NCBI RefSeq assembly: GCF_000499845.2
Contig: NC_023759.2
Span: 48,086,172 to 48,150,171 of the forward strand
Direction of reading: 5' to 3'
Source: Phaseolus vulgaris
Lineage: Eukaryota > Streptophyta > Magnoliopsida > Fabales > Fabaceae
Length of the DNA: 64,000 nt
The notes under the pieces are model-generated. The model had not been told where the DNA came from. It saw only the letters and a program-made list of their open reading frames with translations, and searched no databases. Below, one piece after another: positions 1 through 12,100 of the stretch. A program made the position numbers and the translations under genes. How positions within the stretch are numbered: the stretch's first letter is position 1; every line of letters begins with the position of its first letter.

Positions 1-92
1 CAAATCAATCTAAAGCACAAACAAACAACCCCATAATCCTTATGATACCATAATGTAACATCCCTATTTTTTGTAGTCACATCTAATAATAT

Positions 93-352
93 AACATGCA
101 TACAATATGTAATTAACATATAAACATATACAACTATCTCATATTCTATCCCAAAATATATCCTTCTTCATAAGGATTTTAATATATACACAAATATTTA
201 AAAACAAAACATTCAAAATAAAAACATGCATACAATATGTAATTAACATATAAACATATACAACTATCTCATATTCTATCCCAAAATATATCCTTCTTCA
301 TAAGGATTTTAATATATACACAAATATTTAAAAACAAAACATTCAAAATAAA
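93..352. repeat. Two-copy tandem duplication, 130-bp unit
   Basis: The block beginning aacatgcatacaatatg occurs at 93-222 and again at 223-352, with no difference that I could see by eye. A few further bases match beyond the second copy. The near-perfect identity points to a recent duplication. It contains no ORF of note. Confidence 0.93.
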
Positions 353-3222
353 AACATCTCACTTTCCAACGGCCTAATAATGAGCTCTATCACGTGCAAC
401 CCCATTTGCTCTCGTGTAAATACACAATCATCATAGATGAAGAAAACAAAATATAAAGTCATAAATTCTCATACATTTTTACAAAATGATCAAATATGTC
501 ACATACTTCATCATTCACATTTCTCATGTCAGACTTCTACTGACCCATATACTCAAACATTGACTTGACTTTCTGAAAACTCATGCGTTGACTTAAACGT
601 AGAGATTTGCATTTGTCATACTACCTATGTGAAATCCACATAATTATGCACATAAAATAATCTCAATATCATATAACCTAGGATGACAAGGTTAACTCAT
701 ATGATATAAAATATCATTTTATACTTCAAATCGAAAATCATATGAATCTCATTCGATTCTCTCAACACCTGATAATTTTCATGGATGTGATTCTGAGGAG
801 TTATGATATATACCTCTTTCCATATGAATCAGTAGTTAATGCACATCTTAAACAATCTCAACACGTTATTTTCTTTCTTGAAAATACTATTGATAGCTGT
901 CGTTTTGCTGTCAAATTAATATGATTCTAGCGTAGACTTGCCTAACACTAGAGAGATGATAATATAGTTGTGGTCAGATGACCCCAAGTCGTCTCCCAAC
1001 GAATCCAATAGTAATTTCAGTGAATAGAATTCAAAACCTATCTGCAAACAATGAAAATTAGAAATAATAGTAAAGAAATAGGGGTTGTGATCGCTTAGCA
1101 AGAAAATATAAATGATGATTCGAATCAGTAAAGAATGCAGATTGACTCCCAAGTTCTTCCACCAATGAATTCTTCACAGGCTCTCTAAAGATTATTCTTT
1201 TCTCAATCCTCAGCAGAGTTAAACTAGATTGAACATGCGCCAAACCTAATTCAACTGAAGCTCACCAGTAAAGCATGCGTCTACCGGTTTAATCAATACC
1301 CACTTTGTTCCATGCGTATACTCCATGGGAATGCTTATCTCCTCTCTCTTGAATCATGCGCCCAAGAAATTAATTAGAACAATACGAACTAACTAAGAAA
1401 CCAAAGTTTAAGATAAGGAAGACTCTCAATCATGCGTTCAAGTACAACCTCTCACAAAAACTAGTTTTCCAGGAGATTAGACAATAAAAACAACTGCTAT
1501 AGAGAATTAAAAATAGAAACTTTTATTGATCAGAACCTCAGAACTCAATGGGGAATCACAAAGGAATCAACCAAAAGGTTTAGCTTTCCATGCGGAGGCA
1601 AAAGAATTACAAATAAGAAAAGAAACTAAGAAAACCCTATGAAGCTCTCTCCCTTTCTACTTGATGCTTGTGTCCTTTTATAAGGCTTTTCTGCTCCAAG
1701 GATCTTGGGAAAATATTGCAGTTTAGATTTTGTAAACAGTTTCCACTTTCCATAATTCTTTTTATTTTGCAGAAGATTTGCTTCCAATTCTGTTTCTGGA
1801 ATCTTGTAGCTTTTATTTTCTCTTTCTTCTCCAACAGAATTTGTTTTCTGTTTTGATTCAAAGAAGCAACTTGAACTTTTGCATATTTGGCCCATTCACA
1901 AAGGTAGATGCTTCAGATCATTTACCCTAAAAACACAAAATTAACAATAATAATAGTTAAGGCCTAAATAAACCCAATTATAAGAATATTAATTAAAACA
2001 ATGGATTTATTAATTATTATAGTCCAATAATCTATGATTAAGGCTATTAAGTGTGAATAAATATATGCTCATCAACTATATCTTAATTAAGATTCATAAT
2101 CCACATTTCACAATATCCAAAATCACACTATTAAATTATACCAAAACTTAGAATTTCAAAACACGCAACAAAATTCATCCAAGAATCAATAAAAATCTAA
2201 TTAAAGGATTTTTCAATTATATAAAATAAAATTTTACATAAATTATAATTAAAAACCATAGAATAGAAATAAACCAACATTTAAAAAGCAAAAATAAAAA
2301 ATTTAGTTTTCAAATTTTTTTAGGCTAACTTGACCGAAAATCATATAGGTTAAGCAATAATGAACTTGCTTAAGTGAAAATCAATTCAAGAACACCCCAA
2401 AATTCACCCATATTTTGTTTAAGTGAGATTTCCTCTTGCTTTGACAAAAATAGGTCTCGTTTGAACGAAATTCCTTCTCATTTGAGCAAAAATGAACCAA
2501 CACCCCATTTTCGTTTGCAAACCCATTTAACATTTAATTCAGATAAAGCTAATTTTCAATTTGTAATATCATCTATATATATTCAACATTATTTAGAATC
2601 AAACAACTAGTACTTACAATTTCTTTACATTTCAATTATATCATAATACAATTGAACTCATTCATACTACCATTAAAACACTTCCAATCTCAATCAAAAC
2701 ACATTTAATAACTTATCCCAATCAAATTCAACATATACTATACAAAATTATCAAAATCCACCCTTTCACATTTAATTTCACTCGGTATACTTTACTCACA
2801 AACAAAAAAATCTTGCAATGAGATTTCGAAACAGGTGACCACACCACCTACACATTAAGACCTAGGGTTGTATTGAGTGGCGCTGGTGGTGCGTGGCTGT
2901 TTTGGGGTTGCTGAATGGTGTGGAAATGATAGTTGTAGGTAGCGGACGACGACTGGGGTGTTGGTGGTTAAGTGACTCTAGGTGTAGGGAGTGGTGGTGC
3001 GGGGAGAATAGCCTGGTGTGTGCCGAGGCTGTTTTAGGGCTGGTTGCAATGCGACGTTGGTGGCGTGGTGCAGGTGTGGGTGACACACCTAGTTAAGTGG
3101 CTGAAGGTGACTGGAGTAGGATTTTGAGGCTATTTGAGTGACTTTGGCATGGTGGTTACACCGATGGGGATAATGAATGGCTGAGCCAAGAAAACTGAAA
3201 GTCCCCGGGATATGAAGTGAAC
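353..3222. other. Intergenic AT-rich DNA with degenerate repeat segments
   Basis: No gene is supported. Positions 940-1910 look like a dispersed noncoding repeat (see findings). Positions 2330-2560 hold degenerate motifs of the type ttaagtgagattt, tttgaacgaaatt and tttgagcaaaaat. Positions 2880-3180 form an unusually G-rich island on the + strand, rich in GGTGG and TGGTG. ORFs in the island are compositional; their peptides are low complexity and resemble no family I know. Confidence 0.5.
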
Positions 3223-3390
3223 TAGGAGGTACGTGAAGTAAAAGATTAGGTGTGAACAGAAAAAGGTGAAAGTGGGCTAATAGTGGTACATGAAGTAAGA
3301 GAGGGGGTCTGAGCAGGAGAAGATAAAGGTGGGCTAAGGAGGTGCACTGGGTAAGAGTGGGATTTAAGAAGGAAAGCAGTGAAGGTAGGC
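3223..3390. repeat. Three diverged tandem units of about 56 bp
   Basis: Three consecutive units start at about 3223, 3278 and 3335. Each has the form ta-gg-ggt-c-tg-gtaa followed by a purine-rich stretch, and each ends in ggtgaaagtgggc, taaaggtgggc or gtgaaggtaggc. They lie at the edge of the G-rich island and may belong to one decayed element. Confidence 0.7.
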
Positions 3391-4756
3391 TGAGGGTTAA
3401 AAACGGAAGTGAGAAAAAAAAAGTGATAGATTATTATTATTATTATTATTTTAATATTAAAAATATATATATAAATACTCGGAGAAAACTGTGTGTTGAC
3501 AATTACTATAAAATATAATTTTTTAACATTTTTAATAATTTTTTATTTTAATTCTAAAATTATTTTTTAAAATGTAATTAAATTTCATTTCTAGCTCAAG
3601 GAAACATGGATTATTTTTTAAATATAATAACTTATATTTTTTTTATCATATAATTGAAATTATTACTCATAAATTCTTTATATGCTTTTTTTCATTTTAT
3701 TTTTTTAATATAAAAGACTATATTCTATTTTCTTTATCATTTTTATTCTTTCATTTTTACTCTCTCATTTTCATTCCTAAATTCAAACTAAGCATTCTAA
3801 AACTTGAGTCAATTTCTTTTTTTCTTCCTAACCATCTATTTTTATTTTTTTTTTACTTTGAGGGTTCAATAATGAGCAACATTTCCTCTTATTGGAGTAA
3901 AAAGAAAGTTAAAGTTAAACTTTATGCGATTCTATCATCTAAAAAATGACGTGATAAAAATGATGAGACGATACTAAAAAAAAATTATCTAGAAAATATT
4001 CTTTTACCAAAAAAAAAACTTAATATCTATGAAATATTTTTTACATTTTATTTTTCATAAGAAAGTATATTTTTTACACATGTATATTTCATGTGAAACT
4101 AGAATAACTATTGGTAACTCTCACACACCCACAATCCCTCAATCTCCCCAATTGAGAAATTCAAATTTGACTCTCACAATCACAAAGAAACATCTTCACC
4201 AAGACGAAGTATAGTATACAGATAGGTATGGTTACAACAGGGGAGTGTAATGTGTTGAAGGTGTTTGGTACTTAAATGTTCATAATTATGAAATAATATT
4301 TCATTATCAATTATTTTATATCATTTGCATAGACACACAGAGCAATAATTATATTTTTGATTGAAGAAAGTAAAAAGTGTTGGAAATGATGAGTGGCAGG
4401 GTGGTGTAATTTTGGGAAATTGGGGTGTCATTTGCATGAGGTAGCGTGAAAATATCTTGTTCTGATTTCTTTCCATGGTCTGATCAGAGCGTGTGGAAGT
4501 TTCTTCCAACATATCTTTCTATCTATCTCTCTATCCCCACCAAACAAAAAACCACCGAGGTCACCACAAGATATTTTTTTCTCTCTCCTCTCCGCCGCTG
4601 CACCAAAACTCTCTCTCCTTCCTTTTCTTTTATATCGCTCCCTCCCTCTATGATTCCCATGCCCTTCACCTTCTCTCTCTTCAAATCTACCTTCATCCTT
4701 TGATTGCGCCGTTCTCCGTTTCTAACCGCTGCGCCTTCATCTTTCTCTTCCGTTCC
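3391..4756. other. Intergenic region and J-domain gene promoter
   Basis: AT-rich sequence with a short (TTA)n run near 3430. From about 4490 it becomes rich in CT and TCTC runs, which is typical of plant core promoters and 5' leaders. A TATA-like tttatatcg lies near 4630. No gene is supported. Confidence 0.5.
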
Positions 4757-5598
4757 ATGGATCGGGAAGGAGGATCCAACGGCGGATCTTGCTACTACTC
4801 CGTTCTCGGGATTCGCAGGGACGCCTCCTTCTCTGATATTCGCACTGCCTACCGCAAACTCGCTATGGTAAAACACAACCTTCTGCCGCCTTTTTCTTCT
4901 CTCTCTGTTTTAATTGATTTCTCAATTTTGACTAATTATGTTTTTTCTTCAATTGCGAAGCGGTGGCACCCGGACAAGTGGGCTCGGAATCCCGCAACCG
5001 CCGGAGAAGCCAAACGGCGGTTTCAGCAAATCCAAGAAGCTTACTCAGGTCAGGTTACACCATCACCGTAGTTATTGTTTTAATTGTTGCAAAATTGATT
5101 AATCAGTAATGGTGATTTTGGATTGGTGCGGTTATGCGGTAACAGTTCTCTCCGACCAGTCTAAAAGATCAATGTACGATGCTGGGCTCTACGATCCTTT
5201 GGAGGAAGAAGACGAAGTCTGTATTGCTTTCTTTCAAAAAAATTTAATTGCTATTCTATTATAATTTAGCTATGTGTATATGATTTGTTTTGAATGCGCA
5301 GGAGTTTTGTGATTTCATGCAAGAGATGATATCGATGATGAACAATGTGAAAGACGAGGTAGTGATTGAGTGAGTTGTGTGTTTTGTTTTTGCTTTTGGA
5401 ATGTCGCAGGTAATCTTTATGTCGTGTTTGAATGCGGTGCAGGGGGACAGTATGGAGGACCTACAGAGGATGTTCGTGGAGATGGTGGGGGGTGATGGGA
5501 TCGGCATTGACTTGAGCCAGGATCAGATGGCTGGGAAGCGAGGACGGGTCAACGGATCAAGAGGCAATGCGGCCAAGCGCAGCAACTCTCGCTCATAG
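4757..5598 (+). CDS. Small J-domain (DnaJ-like) co-chaperone
   Basis: Exons 4757-4867, 4961-5048, 5146-5216, 5302-5358 and 5443-5598 give 160 aa ending in TAG. The J domain occupies roughly residues 11-80. It begins with the YYSVLGI motif, has AYRKLAM, and carries the HPD tripeptide in RWHPDKW, which in this family stimulates Hsp70 ATPase activity. It is followed by [21 protein letters not shown]. The rest is an acidic segment with Met-rich [12 protein letters not shown] and a basic, Ser-rich end ([17 protein letters not shown]) that could be a nuclear signal. There is no Gly/Phe-rich, zinc-finger or C-terminal substrate domain, so it is a minimal type III J protein. The start was chosen because it is immediately upstream of the J domain; the open frame continues upstream into CT-rich leader. 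Its Hsp70 partner is unknown. Confidence 0.9.
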
Positions 5599-6959
5599 TG
5601 CGCCGCACCCAATCCCTTTCTTGTAGCTTCACACTTTTCTTACTGAATACTAGATCATTGAAAGGAAAAGAAAATCCTCGTTAAAGTTTTAAACACCTAT
5701 GTCTGTGATGTGATTTGATTTTTACTTCATTTTGTTGCGTTTACCCAATGTCACCACTAGAACATAACCTTAACACGTGTATGTCATGCAAAAAAAAAAA
5801 AAATTAAAAATACAATTGTCGGTCTGACATAATTTCCAATTAAAATAATGTAAAAAAATAAAAGTTCTTTATGCTGAGGAGTAATGCATTTTTATTTTTA
5901 TTATTTTAAGTTACACATTACATATGCAATGTATTCGAAAGATAACATTGAGATTTATTAAAATCTTTTGGTTAGTGTAGGAGGCTTCTAGAACTTCTCC
6001 TTCTGGTGCTTATATTTCTTAGCATGTGTGTTGCCCACTTGTATACGTATACATTGATATTTATGTAAGGCTGTTAATTAGTATTATAATATTAAATTCG
6101 TTTTAAACTGATGCTTAATATTAATTAGTTTATGTTCCAACAAACCAAAGGAGTACTTGATTTATAGTAGTATTAATTAATTAGTTTATGTTACAACATA
6201 ATTTATACAACAACTTATTAGATTAAGAGAAGATACTGTATAAAATTAATAGATGAAATGAATAGATAAATAAGAAAAGCATGTGAACAAATAAGATAAA
6301 TTGATATGCATTCTTAATTAAAATTGAGATATAATTTATATATGCAAATTAAGAAACCAAAACAAGAAACAAATTTATGTCAAATATATAAAATAACTAC
6401 ATATAAAAATAATATGAATTAAGAAGGAAATTGGTAATTTGAATTTCCTTCGCTCCACTACCCTCCCTCTCCCATTTTTTTTTTAAAATTCCGTTGAGGT
6501 TTATAAATCACAAATTTTAAATTTTAAAGTTTCGTTCAATCTATGCGTATAAGTTAATTGCGAATTATTTTATATCTATGCCATATCATCAACGTGATGA
6601 TAACTTAATGAAATGGAACAGATTAATAGAATGGAACAAATTGAACTTTAAAAAAATTCTCATGATATTTTTTTTAAAATTTAGTATATTAAATTGAATA
6701 TTGATCTTCGAATATAAACAAATTATATTTTTTTTATTATAGACAGAAATCATTTATCAAGTCTATATTTAAAAAATACTCCAAACTTTGCTAGATTACA
6801 TTTTTTATAATAGTTTACTTATCGAAAATATGTGAAGAGTTTGGGAACCTGAAATTTATTTTACAACAAGACGACTAATCACTCAATAAATCGATACTTA
6901 TGACAAAATAAAAAAATGTTACTCGAAATTAACTAATATATCGCTCCATCATTCAAAAA
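5599..6959. other. Intergenic AT-rich DNA
   Basis: This covers the 3' flank of the J-domain gene and then AT-rich sequence without a convincing ORF, RNA gene or element end. A run of 13 A lies near 5790. Confidence 0.5.
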
Positions 6960-7760
6960 ATATATAATTAAAAAAATCTTATAAACTAATTATAGAAATA
7001 TAAGTATAATTATTTATATCTATATATAAAGGATTCTTCACTTTTTTTTTAAATTATTTTTTTATTTTATATTTATTTAATATTTTATTTTATTAATTTA
7101 TTTTGGTTATTTGAATATTTTTTATAATTTTATAAGTTAATAAAGCAGTTTTTTAATTTTTAATTTTATTTTATTTGTTCTCACTTCACCGAGTCTCTCT
7201 CTCCGAGACAGTGCCAGTGGATAAATTAGTTACTTTTCTGTTTGTCATGAGAGTAAAGAGATTGATTATTTTTCTGTTTTAAACCGATATATATATATAT
7301 ATAATTAAAAAAAATCTTATAAACTAATTATAGAAATATATGTAGGGAATTCTCCACTTTTTCTAAATTATGTTTTTATTTTATATTTATTTTATTAATT
7401 TATTTTGGTTATTTAAATATTTTTATAATTTTAGAAGTTAATAAAATATTTTTTAATTTTTAATTATTTTATTTGTTTTCACTTAACTGACAGGAGAGTG
7501 AGAAAAGTGAAGAGATTGATACGTTAATTTTATTTTATTTTGTTCTCACCTGACAGGAGAGTGAATAGATTGGCTACTTTTCTGTTCGGCATGAGAGTAG
7601 AGAGATTGATTATTTTTCTGTTTTAAACCGATATTTTTCTTTATTAAATAAGTAGATTTTTAATTTTTTTTTGTTCTCACTTAACTAGCAGAAAAGTTGA
7701 GAGATTGGTAAGATAATTTTATTTTATTTGTAGGAGAGTGAAGAGATTGATTCTCCTATT
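6960..7760. repeat. Diverged tandem duplication of about 340 bp plus a partial third copy
   Basis: The string aatcttataaactaattatag occurs near 6975 and 7312. The block ttactttctg-like tctgtttgtcatgagagtaaagag at about 7235 recurs as tctgttcggcatgagagtagagag at about 7577. Both are followed by gattgatttttctg-like text and ttttaaaccgatat. A third, shorter copy at 7635-7760 keeps ttgttctcacttaact and agagattg. The unit is noncoding. Confidence 0.8.
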
Positions 7761-8900
7761 TAAACAGTTATCAGAAACAGTGTTGAATGTTAACAGTTTT
7801 TTGATTTTTTTCTCTTACTTTATCTTTCTTTCTTCAAATTTTTTAAAATTCAATAACATATCTCTCTATATATAAATATACATAAATTTATATTAATAAA
7901 TATATATATATATATATATAATAACATTAAAAATAATAACTAAAAAAATGCAGAGAAGTATGTGTTTTCACTAGTCTTAATAATGTACTTTAGGAAGTTT
8001 ATTACTGTTCAATAATTGGTAATTCTATATGTATTTATTTATTTCGTCTCTCTTTCTATCTTAGTTTTTTTTTATACTTTTTTTTTGTGTTTTCATTTTT
8101 GAGACTAACTAACCTGTCAATATGAATCTGTTTCACGTGACAATATTATCATATGTATTAGATAACTTGATAAAATAAATAAATTTTATTATCTTAATTG
8201 ATGATTTATATGGAAGGGTATATTCACCTGGACAAAATATCATTTTTCCTGGGTTTAGAAAAAAAATCAAGTTAAATAGAGTGATAAAGTGTGTAGTGGA
8301 GGAGTAGGCTCAACACAAATTCTTTCTCCACTTTTCATGCATTTTTTCTACACTATATTAAGTATAATAGTGTGGAAAATTAGTTTTAATCTTTATAAAT
8401 TTTTAAATAAAATATATTTTTTTATCTAGTTCGAGAGCAAATTCATTATTTGAACCTGAGAGAAAATTGATAAAAAAATTTGTTGTATTCGATATTTTGA
8501 AATATAAAACTAATCTGATTTGTTGAATTTTGTAATTTATTTTTATACATTGTTCTGTTTTTTTTCTTATGGATTTTGTGTCTTATCTCAACCATCAATC
8601 ACTTCAAACAATCATCATCACCATTTAAAAATAAAAAATATAATATTCTTAATTATACTTAGAAAGATATTTTTAAAATTAAAATAAAATATGGAGGTGC
8701 AGAAAAGAATTTGCCATGGTCAATGCACCAATAACATTGCTTACTTTTTGGGCCTACCGTTGAATTGAACGGTCCAAGTGGTGGAGGCCCAATGCAGAAT
8801 GAGCACACAGGAGTATTGTTGTTGGAATGGTAACAGACTGTTGGTAGCCGTACGAAACAAACCTTTCCTCCAAAACTAAAGTATCTTTTTCCCTCATCTT
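7761..8900. other. Intergenic AT-rich DNA
   Basis: Contains a (TA)n microsatellite at about 7901-7920 and AT-rich sequence. From about 8650 the composition approaches that of the importin promoter. No gene is supported. Confidence 0.5.
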
Positions 8901-8965
8901 TAAATTCAAAAACCAGTGGCATTTCCGCAAATGAACGCCGATCCAGGTCCCATTCCATCACGCCC

Positions 8966-8971
8966 TATAAA
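8966..8971 (+). promoter_or_regulatory. Probable TATA box of the importin alpha gene
   Basis: A tataaa in the context cgccctataaaccctcgcg lies about 165 bp upstream of the importin alpha ATG. A GC-richer leader of suitable length follows. This is inferred from position and consensus only. Confidence 0.4.
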
Positions 8972-9129
8972 CCCTCGCGTTTCGGTTTTCTTTTCAAACT
9001 CCCAAACCATAAAACCCCAAACCCATTCATCTTTTTCTTCCTCCATTCTCTCACTTTGCTCTCTCCAACCCTGCGCTTCGCTTACCCAATCAATCCAATT
9101 CCAAACCCGAATCCTTCCATTCCACTACG

Positions 9130-12100
9130 ATGTCGTATAAGCCAACCGCGAACTCGAGGATCGAGGTTCGTCGGATCCGTTACAAAGTCGCCGTGGACGC
9201 CGATGAAGGTCGGCGGCGGCGAGAGGATACGATGGTGGAGATTCGAAAGAACCGCAGGGAGGAGAGCCTGCAGAAGAAGAGACGCGAGGGTCTCCAATCG
9301 CAGCAGATTCCAGCGTCAGCTCACTCTACTTTAATAGAGAAGAAGGTCAATCTTGATCATCTTTAGAATAAAGTTCACCTGCTGCTTTGTTTCATATATA
9401 TTCATTTTTTTTAAATACTTTGTGTTAATTCAAATTATTATAAAAATATTTTCATCTCACTCCTTTTACTTAGACAAGTGATTTAGGGTAGGAATTTAAT
9501 TGGGCTGGTAGGATTGTGGTTTTTTTGAGTTTATATTGCATGTTTCATTTGAGGTCTTTCGGTGTTTATTTGTTTGTTGTAAGGGTTATAGTACGATGTA
9601 AAGCAATTCATGGTATTCGTTGATTACGAAATGTGTGATAGTCTATCCCCTCTTTCTCTCTTTCTGTCGTGGTGTACTTATCTATGCAAAGCGATACAGT
9701 TGATTGTAAAGCTGGTCACTATTTGAAGCTTGTGAAGATTTCTGTTACAATACAAGTCAGCTGTGCTTCCAGTCTGTGTTTGAAGAATTCATCAACGCTT
9801 TTGAATCATTGGTTTTGCCACCATTTACTTGATTTTGAAAATGCCTTGTTTGATGAACGCGAGTGCTCCGTGTGCAAGTTTGGTGTTCTCGCAGTGGAAT
9901 ATTTTTTTTTTCAAGGCCATTAAAAAAACACGTAATGTTTTTTTGATCAAGTCACAAGTACATTTAGCTTGGCTGTATAACTTGGAGGTCATCCCACAGC
10001 TCCTTTGCATTATGAATACATTGTGGTGTTAGGATTCGTTTTGATCAAAGAAATCACCTTGGTGTTGCATAATCCCCAGGCATTTCTACAAGGCCATGTC
10101 TTGATTTGCCATTGCGATGGCTTCAGTTCCGGCTTGTTTTTTTTATTGCAAAGCTCTTTTCATTGCACTCTCTGTCCCATGAATGATAGTTACTAATATT
10201 CATCAGTGGAGGAATAAGGATCATCCATGGGTTTTCTCCAGGATACTTACCAGACTAGAGTAATTTAGATCTGTCATAGTTGAAAGGATGAATAGAAGAT
10301 AACTGAAATTTAGGTAAAGAAAGATGTCAAAGATTGCCATGCCGAAGCAGAGCAGGATTTTCCTGCTCTGATACTTTCACATAAGATGCATGAATTTGAG
10401 GAAATGATCTTTGTTGACGAAATTTGATTGGAATAACATGCTTATACTTTATTTACAGGAGGATAAGTAAAACTGACTTGTAACAAAAATCTTAACAGAA
10501 GCTTTAAATACTGACCAATCATATCTATTTTAGTGTTAATTATGTTGGATTTGCATGAACCAGAAACAGTTTAGCTTACTCAGATGTTTATTTTCTATCT
10601 TGCTGCAGTTGGAACTCCTACCAGCCATGGTTGCAGGTGTTTGGACTAATGACAATAACATGCAGTTTGAGGCCACAACTCAGTTTCGGAAGATGCTTTC
10701 AATTGGTTAGATATTGGTCTATGTCATTTGTTTTGTTTTTGGTTCTGAATGTGAATGGTTTTTGACAAATTCTGTTTTTGTCCTGTCAGAACGTAGCCCA
10801 CCCATTGAGGAGGTTATTCAAGCCGGTGTAGTTCCACGCTTTGTTGAATTTTTGATGAGGGAAGATTTTCCAATGCTTCAGGTTTGTTATTTTGTATTAC
10901 TTGGTGTAGTCAACATTTATCTCTGCTTATATGTTCCCTTGACTTTATTTAATGTTGTAGTTTGAGGCAGCTTGGGCTTTGACCAATATAGCTTCTGGAA
11001 CATCTGAAAACACTAAAGTGGTAATTGATCATGGTGCTGTCCCAATTTTTGTTCAGCTCCTTGCTTCTCCCAGTGATGATGTCCGTGAACAGGTATATTT
11101 CATGTACCTTTTCATATATATTTGTTTATAATAATATAAAAAATATATGTATTCCTAAAATGAGATCAAATTACTTTTATGTTTTTTAATCAGAAAATAT
11201 ATTTGTTGATTTTGGTTTTGGATGTGCTATTTGCTGGCATAAGGGTATCATGTTTGTCCAAGTGCTGTTACTCCGTAACTTTTAGCTATGATATGCATAA
11301 AAATATAACAGTACCTGGCAGTTTTATTTCCTTTAGCGTTTAACATTTTTTTGTGTTTTGGGGATAATCAGGCTGTTTGGGCATTAGGAAATGTTGCTGG
11401 AGATTCTCCTAAATGCCGAGATCTTGTTCTCGGTCATGGAGCATTGCTTCCTCTATTGGCACAACTGAATGAGCATGCCAAACTTTCTATGCTAAGAAAT
11501 GCTACCTGGACACTCTCAAATTTCTGCAGGGGAAAACCACAGCCTCCTTTTGATCAGGTATGAAGTTATGCTTTTCGTGACCAGAAAAAAATAAAGTTTT
11601 GGCTCCTTCCTATTTGTTGTTAAATGCTCCACCATTGTAAAATGATTCCGCATACTTAATGGCAACACGTCTGATTGTGTAATTCATTTATTGATGAGAT
11701 CAAGTCGAAGTTATGAATATCACACAATTATACAAACAAATTTGACAACAGGCGTCTTTGTTTGACAAATTTTACTTGTTAAATGTTTAACAATTTTATT
11801 GTAACCATAAAAGAAAGGTTTGGTTTGATTTTTATATATTAAAACTGAACCAAACCAAACAAAACTGTATTGAATTTTTATGTTTGGTTCTGTTAACATT
11901 TTAATAAAGAACTGAAAAATTCAAGTTGCGAGTACTCCTAATTTATTGTCATAATGTAGTAATATTAGGAAGTTGTACTGTGATGTCATATTTTTCCTTT
12001 GTGGCACCTATAGCTGATTAAATTTTATCATTTGCTAGTAATGGCCATATTGTTGTACAGGTATGGGCATGATTCACACTGAATAGAAAACTTGTAATCT

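Noticed and set aside
2862..3096. Opposed ORFs in the G-rich island
   Set aside because: Composition alone keeps both frames open; the peptides are low complexity and match no family.
4493..4756. N-terminal extension of the J-domain ORF
   Set aside because: The frame is open upstream but is CT-rich leader with low-complexity Ser/Leu/Phe residues. The J domain starts just after the Met at 4757.
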